Shown here: positions 7,222-15,326 of the stretch, one piece after another
Layout: each line of letters opens with the position of its first letter
How positions within the stretch are numbered: the first letter of the stretch is position 1
Source of the DNA: Natrinema gelatinilyticum
Lineage (GTDB): Archaea; Halobacteriota; Halobacteria; Halobacteriales; Natrialbaceae
NCBI RefSeq assembly: GCF_024266705.1
Contig: NZ_CP100756.1
Span: 3,100,001 to 3,164,000, forward strand
Reading direction: 5' to 3'
Length of the DNA stretch: 64,000 bases
Position numbers and translations under genes: made by a program
Notes under the pieces: model-generated
Seen by the model: the letters and a program-made list of their open reading frames with translations, nothing else
What the model was told of the DNA's origin: nothing
The model's database searches: none

Positions 7222-9366
7222 ATGATTGAGTGGGCGGTAAACGGGGACACTCTCTACGTCACCGATGCTGATAACGCCGAACTGGCGGTCAAGGGTGAGG
7301 ATTTCGTCATCGAGGACACCGGGGTCGATATCCCGCGTCCGGTCGACGACACGTTCGTCGTGACGACGGACGTGCTTCGGTTCCCCCACGCGGTCGTCTA
7401 CGCGTTTTCCCTCGGACTCGAAGACCAGTACGAACTCGACCCCGGGGGCGAGCCTCTGTCACTGTCGCCCGGCGAGTACGTTGTCGATGTCGATACCGAT
7501 ATCAAGGCCTACCTTCGGTTTTCAGGTGCTGCGACGATCGAGAAAACGGACGATTACGAGGAAATCGTCGTTTCCTTTCCGAACCAGACCCGCGTCATCC
7601 TTGGTGTCCGATGTCGTCACGAATTCCCGGCCGAAACCATCACCGTGCCCGACCGTCCGTCGGCGATAGCCGACGCCATTACACATATGGCTGCCTCGCA
7701 CAAGACGGACAGCCCCAACCGGTCGTACCCCACACTTCGAGGTCACCCGTCTCTTCTCGAACACGGTGATGAACTCGAAATTTCGGACTGTATCAAAGCG
7801 GACACTCCCGATCACGGCCTCGAGCTGGTCGTCCCACCGGACTACGAATCGCTGTTCGTGACCGCACCGCTCGCGTACTACCTCCAGGCGACCGTGCGGA
7901 CGACCGACGAGGCGTTCGGAGACCGAGTCGACTCGATACCCGATCGGCCGCGACTTCGACTTCCCGATCACGCGATCGAGACGGTCCTCTCGCCGATGCC
8001 TGACCTGGAACGCGACGTCGAACAACTGCTCCGGAAAACGTTTTTCCTCGACTGTCTCGTCCGAAACGCCGGCCCGTACGGGACGCGTCTATCAGAGCTT
8101 AGCCTCCTCGACGTGCTCGAACTCGACGCTGACGCACTCTACGAAGCCAGTCTCCAGGACAGACTCGCAACGTACCTCGAGGTCCCGTACGCGGCGATCA
8201 AGCACCGCCTCCCGGACTGGCATCTCTCGACCTATGTGACGCCGGCGTACAGCAGCATCGAAACGCTCCCGTTCCTGCTCGACCGATTGAGTATGGTCTA
8301 TACGCCTCGCACGTCCAAACTCGAGGGGAAAGAACTGGTCGAGCGCTCGCTCGAAGATTTCTATCGGGGCGCCGGTTCCGTTTCGAGAGGTGGGGCCGAG
8401 TCTCGTCCCGACGCGGAGAAAGCCACGGGCCAGGTTGCTTCGGTGGACATCGTCAAACCGGAGCTTCGAAGCGGCCGCACCCATGGATGGCTCGCCGACG
8501 ACGTTCCGATCGACGTCTTCAAATCCGCCCCAGAGGCCTACCACAATCGCCTCGACTTCCTCGAGCAGTCGAGCGATTCCACCTCGATCTGCGTCGTGCT
8601 CAACGATCCGGAGATGGCCGGCGAACACGATCACGTCGCCGACATCTATCGACGGCGTTCGGAAGAACTATCGATCGATGTCACCGTCGAGGAATCGCTC
8701 GGCACGGTGGCGCTCGCCCGCGTCTTCGAGACCGATCACGACTTCGTCCACTATATCGGCCACTGCGAGACCGGCGGGCTGTGTTGTCCCGACGGGACGC
8801 TCTCTGCCTCGAGCCTCGATCGATGTAACGTCCAGACCTTCTTCCTGAACGCCTGTGGCTCCTTTTACGAGGGGAAGAAGTTGGTCGAAAAGGGGAGCGT
8901 CGCGGGGGCGGTCACGTTCACGAAAGTTCTGAACGATCACGCAATCAAGGTCGGATCGACGTTCGCCAAATTGCTGGTCCACGGGTTCAGTATCGAACGG
9001 GCTATGGGCCTCGCGCGCAGGCGAATAATGATGGGCAAGGACTACGCAGTCGTCGGTGACGGGACGCACTCTCTCACCCAGGGGAAAAGCCGACTGCCGA
9101 CGACGGCGACGCTTGAACAACTAGATACCGCCGCCGATGGACCGCAGTACCTGCTCACCTTCGACTGTTACTCGACGCGGGTGACTGGGTCGTATTACTT
9201 CCCCCACACCACGACGAACGAATACGCCTACCTCTGTGGCAACGAATCTAGCTTCACGCTGACCGAGTCGGAACTTGCCACGATGCTCAAAGAAACTGAG
9301 GCGTCGGTGATTTACGACGGGGACATCTACTGGTCGAAGGAACTGTGGCCTCGATTCGATCGGTAA
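7222..9366 (+). CDS. CHAT-domain (caspase-like) cysteine protease with long N-terminal region
   Basis: 714 residues, no signal peptide or membrane segment, so cytoplasmic. The C-terminal third has a CHAT/caspase-fold pattern: hydrophobic strand then HYIGHCETGG (His514), and LNACGS (Cys545), followed by VAGAVTFTKVLND and GFSIERAMGLARRR. The His-Cys pair is the expected catalytic dyad of clan CD peptidases. The N-terminal ~400 residues are beta-rich then helical and match nothing I know; they may be a sensor or partner-binding part. About 70 further residues follow the protease. No obvious substrate or toxin gene is adjacent; the same-strand downstream gene is the regulator TbsP, ~490 bases away. 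Related standalone CHAT proteins occur in haloarchaea, with unknown roles. Confidence 0.8.
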   Translation: MIEWAVNGDTLYVTDADNAELAVKGEDFVIEDTGVDIPRPVDDTFVVTTDVLRFPHAVVYAFSLGLEDQYELDPGGEPLSLSPGEYVVDVDTDIKAYLRFSGAATIEKTDDYEEIVVSFPNQTRVILGVRCRHEFPAETITVPDRPSAIADAITHMAASHKTDSPNRSYPTLRGHPSLLEHGDELEISDCIKADTPDHGLELVVPPDYESLFVTAPLAYYLQATVRTTDEAFGDRVDSIPDRPRLRLPDHAIETVLSPMPDLERDVEQLLRKTFFLDCLVRNAGPYGTRLSELSLLDVLELDADALYEASLQDRLATYLEVPYAAIKHRLPDWHLSTYVTPAYSSIETLPFLLDRLSMVYTPRTSKLEGKELVERSLEDFYRGAGSVSRGGAESRPDAEKATGQVASVDIVKPELRSGRTHGWLADDVPIDVFKSAPEAYHNRLDFLEQSSDSTSICVVLNDPEMAGEHDHVADIYRRRSEELSIDVTVEESLGTVALARVFETDHDFVHYIGHCETGGLCCPDGTLSASSLDRCNVQTFFLNACGSFYEGKKLVEKGSVAGAVTFTKVLNDHAIKVGSTFAKLLVHGFSIERAMGLARRRIMMGKDYAVVGDGTHSLTQGKSRLPTTATLEQLDTAADGPQYLLTFDCYSTRVTGSYYFPHTTTNEYAYLCGNESSFTLTESELATMLKETEASVIYDGDIYWSKELWPRFDR

Positions 9367-9518
9367 TCGATCTCATGGTCCACCGTAGGTACTAACGCGC
9401 TTCGCTCGTGCCGTAAATCGTCCCGGCTGACGCTTGGCTGCTGCTTCGCTTCGGCTGACAGTAGCGACGTTGCGAACTGGCCACCATAGTTGATTGTGTC
9501 GAACACCCATACGATATT

Positions 9519-9550
9519 GTAATAACACATCACCAGTATATAGTTATTAC
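9519..9550. promoter_or_regulatory. Inverted repeat GTAATAAC-N16-GTTATTAC, possible operator
   Basis: Two perfect 8-base half sites are separated by 16 bases in the AT-rich gap between the CHAT gene and tbsP (9367-9856, 490 bases). No gene is supported in this gap. The repeat lies 300 bases upstream of tbsP and 150 downstream of the CHAT gene, so its target is unclear. A short direct repeat (CGAACTAA twice) lies near 9740. Confidence 0.35.
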
Positions 9551-9820
9551 CGACACGATACCTCCGCTAGATTCCGGCTCTCGTGGTAGTTAAACTCCGT
9601 TTGAGGTGAACGAAGTTTTTTAGATGGACTACGTTCGAACTTCCCCCGTTTTGTTGCGACGGACGCGCTCATTCGTTCTCGAGAGCGGATCAGTTTTCGA
9701 AATAGCGTCATGTGTATGTAAGTAATATTGACATTTCGTCGGCGAACTAACGAACTAAGGGACAAAAATCACCGGTTCAACCGCTGGACGAGAAGTTCTG
9801 CCGTGAAGACGGCCACCAAA

Positions 9821-9833
9821 ATTAAGTATAATG
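9821..9833 (+). promoter_or_regulatory. TATA box of tbsP
   Basis: ATTAAGTATAATG lies 24-36 bases upstream of the ATG at 9857. It supports this start over the longer open frame, whose upstream part is basic and atypical. Confidence 0.5.
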
Positions 9834-9856
9834 CCCTCTATTACTTCTGTATACGC

Positions 9857-10675
9857 ATGGCTTCGAATTTACTCAATCACCAGATTGACGATATCCTCGA
9901 GTCGGTTCTCGAGGACGCAAGTGGGGACATTTACATGATCAATCCCTCGCGCGATGCCATCGAGGTGTTCATCTCCGTCGCGACGGGGTTCGACGGTGAC
10001 CTGCCCTCGGTACACATGCTCGCCGACGAACGGACGCTGAAAGACGTCATGGACGATTTCATCGTCGCGTCGAATGCGGCGGACCTCATCAGCGAGGGCG
10101 CGCTCGAGCTCCGGACGCTCGCCGAGGCACCGGAGAACTCGCTGCTCGTCACCGACGACACGGTCGTCGCCGTCGTCCACGCCGACGACCGGGTCGGGGG
10201 CCTCGTCACTGACGACGAAAGCTTCGTCGAGGATACCTACGACACCTACGCAGCTCGATGGGAGGACGCCAAATCGTTCAACCTCCGGACCCCGCCGATC
10301 ACGGACGTTCGGGAGACGCTCTCCGACGAAATTAGTCCCTCGGCGGAAGCGGACTTCACCGCAATCCTCGATTCCCTCGAGACCGCCAGAGGCGACGGCG
10401 ACGGACTCGACGAGGTCACCATCTCGCTCCTCGTCGCGGCCAAAAACGAGGCGTTGTTGTACGACATCAGCAAGTGGGGAGAGGACGTCGGAATCGCGTC
10501 CAAAGCAACGTTCTCTCGAACGAAGACGAAACTCGAGGACATGGGCCTCATCGACACCGAAAAGGTCCCGATCGACGTCGGACGCCCGCGATTGCGACTG
10601 AAAATCGGCGACGACCGATTGAGCGAGGCTGACAACGGCCAACTCGCGACCGTCGCACAGAGCATCCTCAACTAA
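9857..10675 (+). CDS. tbsP: Transcriptional regulator TbsP (DUF5821 family)
   Basis: 272 residues beginning MASNLLNHQIDDILESVL. TbsP is a haloarchaeal regulator reported to act with TrmB on glucose-metabolism genes. The N-terminal ~170 residues form an alpha/beta domain (SGDIYMINPSRDAIEVF, VTDDTVVAVVHADD). The C-terminal ~90 residues carry a winged-helix-like part (ISLLVAAKNEALLYDISKWG, then SKATFSRTKTKLEDMGLI) suited to DNA binding. The start is fixed by the TATA box at 9821-9833. The gene stands alone between the CHAT protease and the RNase P cluster. The family call is from recognition of the sequence. Confidence 0.85.
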   Translation: MASNLLNHQIDDILESVLEDASGDIYMINPSRDAIEVFISVATGFDGDLPSVHMLADERTLKDVMDDFIVASNAADLISEGALELRTLAEAPENSLLVTDDTVVAVVHADDRVGGLVTDDESFVEDTYDTYAARWEDAKSFNLRTPPITDVRETLSDEISPSAEADFTAILDSLETARGDGDGLDEVTISLLVAAKNEALLYDISKWGEDVGIASKATFSRTKTKLEDMGLIDTEKVPIDVGRPRLRLKIGDDRLSEADNGQLATVAQSILN

Positions 10676-10747
10676 CGACGACGAACCGGGACGCCGGGGG
10701 CGGCTTTGCCGGCCGACGGTGGGATCATCAATCGGACGTAATGCGTG

Positions 10748-10803
10748 CCGTTGGACGGGGGCGGCTCCAACGGACCCACTTGCAGTCGGCGCTTCGCGCC
10801 GAC
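10748..10803. ncRNA. Two adjacent strong hairpins in a 336-base gene-free gap; possible structured RNA or terminator
   Basis: The gap 10676-11011 holds no supported gene. Within it, CCGTTGGA at 10748-10755 pairs perfectly with TCCAACGG at 10766-10773. GTCGGCGC at 10785-10792 pairs with GCGCCGAC at 10796-10803 around a 3-base loop. Neither is followed by a T-run. They could end the tbsP transcript or be part of a small RNA. Conserved RNase P RNA motifs were looked for, because the RNase P protein genes follow, and were not found. Confidence 0.3.
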
Positions 10804-11011
10804 GACCTCTCGGGACCGACGACGTCGTTCAGTTTCGACCGTAAGCATCCCTCCTTCCGTTCTTTCACTCGACGTCGATATACGGCGTCGTGGTTTCGGT
10901 CGCTCGCGGTAGTCACTCGTGGATCGCCAGACCGCTGGCCCGTGTTTCGCTCGGTTACTCTCGATGCGCTCAGACGCAAACCCCAAGTCACCGTCGTGAG
11001 ACGATTCAAGT

Positions 11012-11716
11012 ATGTACGAGGCTGTCCACGTTCGGCCCGATGGACAGAGTTCGGTCGAAAGCGTCGCAAAAGCGGCGGTCGAGTACGGGTTCGAGGGCGT
11101 GGTCGTTCGCAATCACTCGGACGCGCGATCGGACTACGACGCTACCCGGATCGGCGACCAATACGGGATCGACGTGGTCGAGGGCGTCGAGATTCGGGCA
11201 GACGATCGACAGCAGGCAAGCGGTGCTGTCGGGAACTACCGAACGTCCGAAACGATCGTCGGGATCCACGGCGGGACGAACGACCTGAACCGGTTCGCTG
11301 TCGAACAGCCGAAAGTCGACGTTCTCGCACATCCGATGGCCGGCGATGGCGGTATGAATCACGTGCTGGCGAAAGCCGCCATCGAAAACGGCGTCCGTAT
11401 CGAGTTCGCCCTCGGTGGCGTCCTCCGAGAGAGCGGCGGTCGACGGGTTCGCATAATCCAGTCGTTACGAAAATTACGGGAGATCGTCGACCACTTCGAT
11501 GCGCCGTACGTCGTCAGCGCGGATCCGAAGTCGCACCTCGAGATCCGGGCCCCTCGTGAACTGAAGGCGGTGGGTGCGGAGATCGGATTCACGGAACAGT
11601 TCATCGAGGAGGGGCTCGCGGAGTGGGGCCGGATCGCCGCACGCAACCGCCGCGTCCAGTCCGAGTCGTTCATTGAGCCGGGGGTCGAACGGGGACAGTA
11701 TGAAAAAGAGCCGTGA
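11012..11716 (+). CDS. rnp3: Ribonuclease P protein component 3 (Rpp30)
   Basis: 234 residues with the PHP-like TIM-barrel pattern of Rpp30: MYEAVHVRPDG start, GFEGVVVRNHSD, GIDVVEGVEIRADD, VDVLAHPM, and NGVRIEFALGGVLRESGGRR near the C-terminus. It is a protein subunit of RNase P, which removes tRNA 5' leaders, and pairs with Pop5, encoded two genes downstream. The 3' end overlaps the following methyltransferase gene by 17 bases. This gene order (rnp3, methyltransferase, rnp2, psmA) is familiar from haloarchaea; the ribosomal protein L15e gene often found upstream is absent here. Confidence 0.93.
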   Translation: MYEAVHVRPDGQSSVESVAKAAVEYGFEGVVVRNHSDARSDYDATRIGDQYGIDVVEGVEIRADDRQQASGAVGNYRTSETIVGIHGGTNDLNRFAVEQPKVDVLAHPMAGDGGMNHVLAKAAIENGVRIEFALGGVLRESGGRRVRIIQSLRKLREIVDHFDAPYVVSADPKSHLEIRAPRELKAVGAEIGFTEQFIEEGLAEWGRIAARNRRVQSESFIEPGVERGQYEKEP

Positions 11717-12329
11717 GGATCACGCGGCCCGGTTCGACGAGAAGGCCGACCGATACGACGAGTCGAAATCGGACGAGTACCACACCTGCGTGGATCTCGT
11801 CGTCGAACACGCTGCTCCCGAAGCCGACGACGTCGTGTTAGATCTCGGCACTGGAACGGGAGCGATCGCCGTCCCGCTCGCCGCCGACGCGGCGCGGGTC
11901 GTCGGTCGCGATATCAGCGCGGGAATGCTCGAGGAAGCCGAACGAAAGGCCGAGGAGGAAGGTCTCGAGACCCTCGAGTTCGGAACCGGGACGTTCCGAG
12001 AACCGGACTACGAAGGGCAAGTCGATATCGTGACCTCGAACTTCGCCTTGCATCACCTCTCAGACGAGGAAAAGCGTGCGGCGATCGCGGTTATCGCCGA
12101 CCGCGAGCCGCGGAAATTCGTCCTGGGGGACGTGATGTTCTTTGGCGACCCGAACCCTGACGAGCCGTTTTATTCGTCCGAGGTGGACGATCCGGCGACA
12201 GTCGGACTGCTCGCCGATGCGTTTACCGACGCGGGGTTCTCGCTGACGGCTGTCGAGCGGGTTCACGATCAGGTCGGCGTGTTAGTCGCAGAGCGCGGTC
12301 GTACAACAACCGGCGATGGAGCCGAATAA
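11700..12329 (+). CDS. Class I SAM-dependent methyltransferase
   Basis: 209 residues from the ATG at 11700, inside the 3' end of rnp3. The frame extends upstream, but only through rnp3. Motif I is VLDLGTGTGAIAVPLA, followed by an acidic residue in VVGRDISAGMLEEAE and motif IV-like VTSNFALHHLSDEEK, the ubiE/small-molecule methyltransferase layout. The N-terminus (KKSREDHAARFDEKADRYDE) is typical of this group. The substrate is unknown; its constant place between the two RNase P genes hints at tRNA or rRNA processing, but this is inference. Translational coupling with rnp3 is likely from the overlap. Confidence 0.85.
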   Translation: MKKSREDHAARFDEKADRYDESKSDEYHTCVDLVVEHAAPEADDVVLDLGTGTGAIAVPLAADAARVVGRDISAGMLEEAERKAEEEGLETLEFGTGTFREPDYEGQVDIVTSNFALHHLSDEEKRAAIAVIADREPRKFVLGDVMFFGDPNPDEPFYSSEVDDPATVGLLADAFTDAGFSLTAVERVHDQVGVLVAERGRTTTGDGAE

Positions 12330-12332
12330 GGC

Positions 12333-12680
12333 ATGAAGCACCTTCCGAAACATCTCCGCCCGCGATGGCGGTATCTCGCAGTTTCTCTCGAGACGTGGCC
12401 GGGCGAACGGATCGGTCGGCGCTCGTTCCAACGGGAACTGTGGTACGCGGGCCAGAACCTGCTAGGCGATCCGGGTAGTGCCGACGCGGATCTGACCGTC
12501 GTTCGGTTTTCCTTCGGCGACGGAACCGGTCGGGCGATCGTCAGGGCCCGCCGCGGCGAGACCGACCCCGCTCGTGCGGCACTGGCCTGTATCGACGAAA
12601 TCGACGGCGCTTCCGTCGGAATTCTGGTTCGCGGAATCAGCGGCACAATCCGTTCCGCCGAGGAAAAATATTTCGACTGA
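12333..12680 (+). CDS. rnp2: Ribonuclease P protein component 2 (Pop5)
   Basis: 115 residues, usual for archaeal Pop5. The N-terminus KHLPKHLRPRWRYLAVSLE and the block LWYAGQNLLGDPGSADADL are characteristic; the C-terminus has RGISGTIRSAEEKYF. It heterodimerises with Rpp30 in the RNase P catalytic-domain subcomplex. It starts 4 bases after the methyltransferase stop, in the same operon. Confidence 0.93.
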   Translation: MKHLPKHLRPRWRYLAVSLETWPGERIGRRSFQRELWYAGQNLLGDPGSADADLTVVRFSFGDGTGRAIVRARRGETDPARAALACIDEIDGASVGILVRGISGTIRSAEEKYFD

Positions 12681-12746
12681 CCGGTGTCGGATCACCAGAC
12701 CACACACGTCCCGTCCTGGCTTTCACCACCGCGGTAAGAAAACTAT

Positions 12747-12884
12747 TTAGGACGCCGCGGGCAAGATTCCGAGGAGAGAAACGTCGTGTTCGCGAGCGCG
12801 GAGCGAGTGGCCGTCCGTCGGGATTGCGTTGGCGGCGTGCGACTCGATGAGGCGTTCGCAGGCGCGACAGACCTCGATTACAAT
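12747..12884 (-). pseudogene. 45-codon coding-like frame with CxxC...H...H pattern and no start codon
   Basis: In the 217-base gap before psmA, one minus-strand frame reads VIEVCRACERLIESHAAN, then PTDGHSLRAREHD and ends AAS-stop. Third codon positions are strongly GC-rich, as in real genes here. The spacing C-x2-C-x6-H-x9-H could hold zinc. A stop lies just upstream and the first codons are ATT GTA ATC, so no ATG, GTG or TTG start exists. It may be a decayed microprotein, or chance. The same gap carries an AT-rich element (12738-12750) on the plus strand. Confidence 0.25.
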
Positions 12885-12897
12885 TTAGCGTGAAACT

Positions 12898-13656
12898 ATG
12901 CAGGGACAAGCCCAACAGCAGGCGTACGACCGTGGCATCACGATCTTCTCGCCCGACGGCCGACTCTACCAGGTCGAGTACGCTCGCGAGGCGGTCAAGC
13001 GAGGAACGGCCAGTATCGGTGTTCGAACGAACGACGGCGTCGTTCTCGCCGTCGACAAACGGGTCCCCTCACCGCTTCTCGAGGACTCGAGCGTCGAGAA
13101 GATACACAAAGCCGATGACCACGTCGGCATCGCGAGCGCAGGCCACGTCGCTGACGCTCGCCAACTGATCGACTTCGCACGGCGCCAGACGCAGGTCAAC
13201 CAGCTCCGCTACGGCGAACCGATCGGCGTCGAGACGCTGACCAAGGAAGTTACCGATCACATCCAGCAGTACACCCAGGTCGGCGGTGCCCGACCGTTCG
13301 GTGTGGCACTGATCGTCGGCGGCATCGACAACGGCGAACCGCGCCTCTTCGAGACGGACCCATCCGGGACGCCCTACGAGTGGAAGGCACTGGCCGTCGG
13401 TGCCGACCGGGGGGAACTCCAGAACTACCTCGAGGAGAACTACGACGACGAAGCAGACCTCGACGGCGGCATCGCCCTCGCACTCGATGCGCTCGCATCG
13501 GTCAATGACGGCTCCCTGCTCCCCAGCGAAGTGGGACTGGCGACCGTCGACGTCGAAACCGAGTCCTTCGAGATGTTCGACCACGATCGGATCGCGGAGT
13601 ACTTAGAGGAGAACGACCTTCTCGATACGGGCGAGGACGACGAACCCGACGAGTAA
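12898..13656 (+). CDS. psmA: 20S proteasome alpha subunit
   Basis: 252 residues. The N-terminus MQGQAQQQAYDRGITIFSPD with DGRLYQVEYAREAVKRG is the alpha-subunit signature (N-terminal gate helix H0 region). It forms the outer heptameric rings that gate the protease and bind PAN ATPases. The C-terminal tail is acidic. It follows rnp2 by 217 bases, so it may have its own promoter as well as read-through from the RNase P genes. Confidence 0.96.
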   Translation: MQGQAQQQAYDRGITIFSPDGRLYQVEYAREAVKRGTASIGVRTNDGVVLAVDKRVPSPLLEDSSVEKIHKADDHVGIASAGHVADARQLIDFARRQTQVNQLRYGEPIGVETLTKEVTDHIQQYTQVGGARPFGVALIVGGIDNGEPRLFETDPSGTPYEWKALAVGADRGELQNYLEENYDDEADLDGGIALALDALASVNDGSLLPSEVGLATVDVETESFEMFDHDRIAEYLEENDLLDTGEDDEPDE

Positions 13657-13820
13657 TCGAGACGCAGCCGCGGTTACGCGTTTTCCAAGCCGTCACCGCT
13701 CGAGCGGCCTTTTTATCCAGTGGAGCGAGATCGTCATTCGGACGACGGACGGTGGCGTTCGGGTCCCACTTCCGCCGGCGGCTGTCGGTCACCAGATTCG
13801 GCGCCACATCGGGAAACACT

Positions 13821-13828
13821 CTTTAAAT
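13821..13828 (+). promoter_or_regulatory. TATA box of the SBDS gene
   Basis: CTTTAAAT lies 21-28 bases upstream of the ATG at 13849. It fixes the start within a longer open frame and predicts a leaderless mRNA. Confidence 0.55.
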
Positions 13829-13848
13829 TGGCGGGGGAATCGTGTGGT

Positions 13849-14574
13849 ATGATTTCGCTCGACGAGGCGGTGACGGCGCGACTCGAATCACACGGGGCGC
13901 GTTTCGAGGTGCTTGTCGATCCGGACGCAGCGCTGGCGATCAAACGCGACGAGTTCGAGGGAGACCTCGAGGACGTGATCGCTGCCGAGGACGTCTTCGA
14001 GGACGCGTCTCGGGGGGACCGGCCGGCGGAGAACGACCTCGAGACGGTCTTCGAGACGACGGACCCACTCGAGATCATCCCCGAGGTGATCAGCCGAGGC
14101 GAAATTCAGATTACGGCTGACCAACGCCGTGAGATGCAAGAGCAAAAGCGCAAGCAGTTGATCGACACCATCACTCGAAACGCGGTCAATCCACAGATGG
14201 ACAACGCACCGCATCCGCCCGAACGGATCGAGAACGCGCTTGAGGAAGCCGGCGTTACCGTCGATCCGATGGAGCCCGTCGAACAACAGGTCGACGACGC
14301 GCTGGACGCGCTCCGACCGGTACTTCCGATCAGGTTCGAGGAGGTTACCGTCGCCGTCCAGGTGCCGGCCGAATACGCCGGCAGCGCACAGGCACAGATC
14401 CGCCAGTTCGGCGATCTAGAGCGCGAGGAGTGGCAAAACGATGGCTCGTGGATCGGGGTCCTCACGTTCCCCGCGGGATTACAAAACGAGTTCTACGACG
14501 TCGTCAACGAACACACGAGCGGCGAAGCCGAAACGGAGATCATCAAGGACAAAGACGATTTGCAGACGCGGTGA
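13849..14574 (+). CDS. Ribosome maturation protein SBDS/Sdo1 homologue
   Basis: 241 residues from the ATG at 13849. The N-terminal FYSH domain ([30 protein letters not shown]), the central helical domain ([45 protein letters not shown]) and the C-terminal ferredoxin-like domain match SBDS. The protein works with EF-2-like GTPases in large-subunit maturation. Its place next to the proteasome and RNase P genes is the classic archaeal RNA/protein-quality neighbourhood. Confidence 0.95.
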   Translation: MISLDEAVTARLESHGARFEVLVDPDAALAIKRDEFEGDLEDVIAAEDVFEDASRGDRPAENDLETVFETTDPLEIIPEVISRGEIQITADQRREMQEQKRKQLIDTITRNAVNPQMDNAPHPPERIENALEEAGVTVDPMEPVEQQVDDALDALRPVLPIRFEEVTVAVQVPAEYAGSAQAQIRQFGDLEREEWQNDGSWIGVLTFPAGLQNEFYDVVNEHTSGEAETEIIKDKDDLQTR

Positions 14575-14634
14575 TCGACCGGTTGCGAACGCGGCGGCCG
14601 AGTCGTCGGTTTCCGCTCGAGGCCGATCGGTCCG

Positions 14635-14949
14635 TTATCCGCGCTTGAACCCGATCAGGAAGCCTCCGGTAAAGCCCGCGCCCATCGACAGCGTCGAGAG
14701 AATGGACTGTATCCAGTGGACGTCGACTTCCTGTGCGCGCGCTTGCGTCTCGAGAAGCCCTGCAGAAAGCCGGCTCCAGTCGACGACGATGATACCTTGT
14801 GACTCGAGGTAGCGAAAGATCATCAGCTGAACGCCGACGAGTACCGCTACCAGCTTCGCGATCTTTTTCGCGGCGAACCCCATGACTCCGCCGATGGCTG
14901 CACCGCCACCGAACTCGAGTCCCAGCGCCGCCGGATCGATTTCGAGCAT
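14635..14949 (-). CDS. FUN14-family membrane protein
   Basis: 104 residues. An N-terminal Gly-rich hydrophobic helix (GGGAAIGGVMGFAAKKIAKL) is followed by a second hydrophobic segment (VLVGVQLMIFRYL) and a C-terminal one (LSTLSMGAGFTGGFLIGFKRG), the FUN14 pattern with a terminal G-F-x-x-G. It is expected in the cell membrane; its role in archaea is unknown. It is convergent with the SBDS gene and divergent from hflX. Confidence 0.75.
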   Translation of the reverse strand: MLEIDPAALGLEFGGGAAIGGVMGFAAKKIAKLVAVLVGVQLMIFRYLESQGIIVVDWSRLSAGLLETQARAQEVDVHWIQSILSTLSMGAGFTGGFLIGFKRG

Positions 14950-15326
14950 TGTTCACTTGGTTTCGAGTCGAATCCTATGACTGTTGTGGTCGCACGAACA
15001 GTGTAGTCACGTGACCGCAACCGGACGTACGGGTCCGGCAGATGCGGTAGGAAGTCCGCCCTGTAACGGTGCGATCCGTCGGACCACCCGATCGGAAGGT
15101 CGTAACGAGCACGGGATTCAAGACGGTTGACCGCGTACGGATGAGTATGAGTCACGTGCGTCTAACGGGGGTGTTCGACCGGCATCGTTAATCTCTCCGG
15201 GTCCGCGTGGTGGTGTCCGCTTCGTCTTCGCGGCCGGCGCGTGAACGCGTCGAGTCGCAGGATCGACGAGCCGCGGCACACCCCCGCGCGCAACTGACCG
15301 CGCACGGCAGACACACTGCTATCTGC
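14950..15326. other. 377-base spacer between divergent FUN14 and hflX genes
   Basis: No supported gene. Open frames here are Arg/Pro-rich shadows. The sequence must hold both promoters. Short self-complementary pieces occur (GTCACGTGAC near 15007-15016, CCGGAC...GTCCGG near 15022-15039), but I see no clear RNA gene. Confidence 0.4.

Noticed and set aside
7222..10675. CHAT protease and TbsP as a defence operon
   Set aside because: A 490-base spacer with a separate tbsP promoter and TbsP's known metabolic role make co-operonic defence unsupported.
10676..11011. RNase P RNA gene suspected because RNase P protein genes follow
   Set aside because: The conserved GAGGAAAGTC- and ACAGAA-type motifs are absent on both strands and the gap is too short for a typical haloarchaeal RNase P RNA.
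14950..15326. Possible structured RNA (AGGAAGTCC-like element near 15050)
   Set aside because: Single loose match, no flanking conserved motifs or stable long-range pairing seen by eye.
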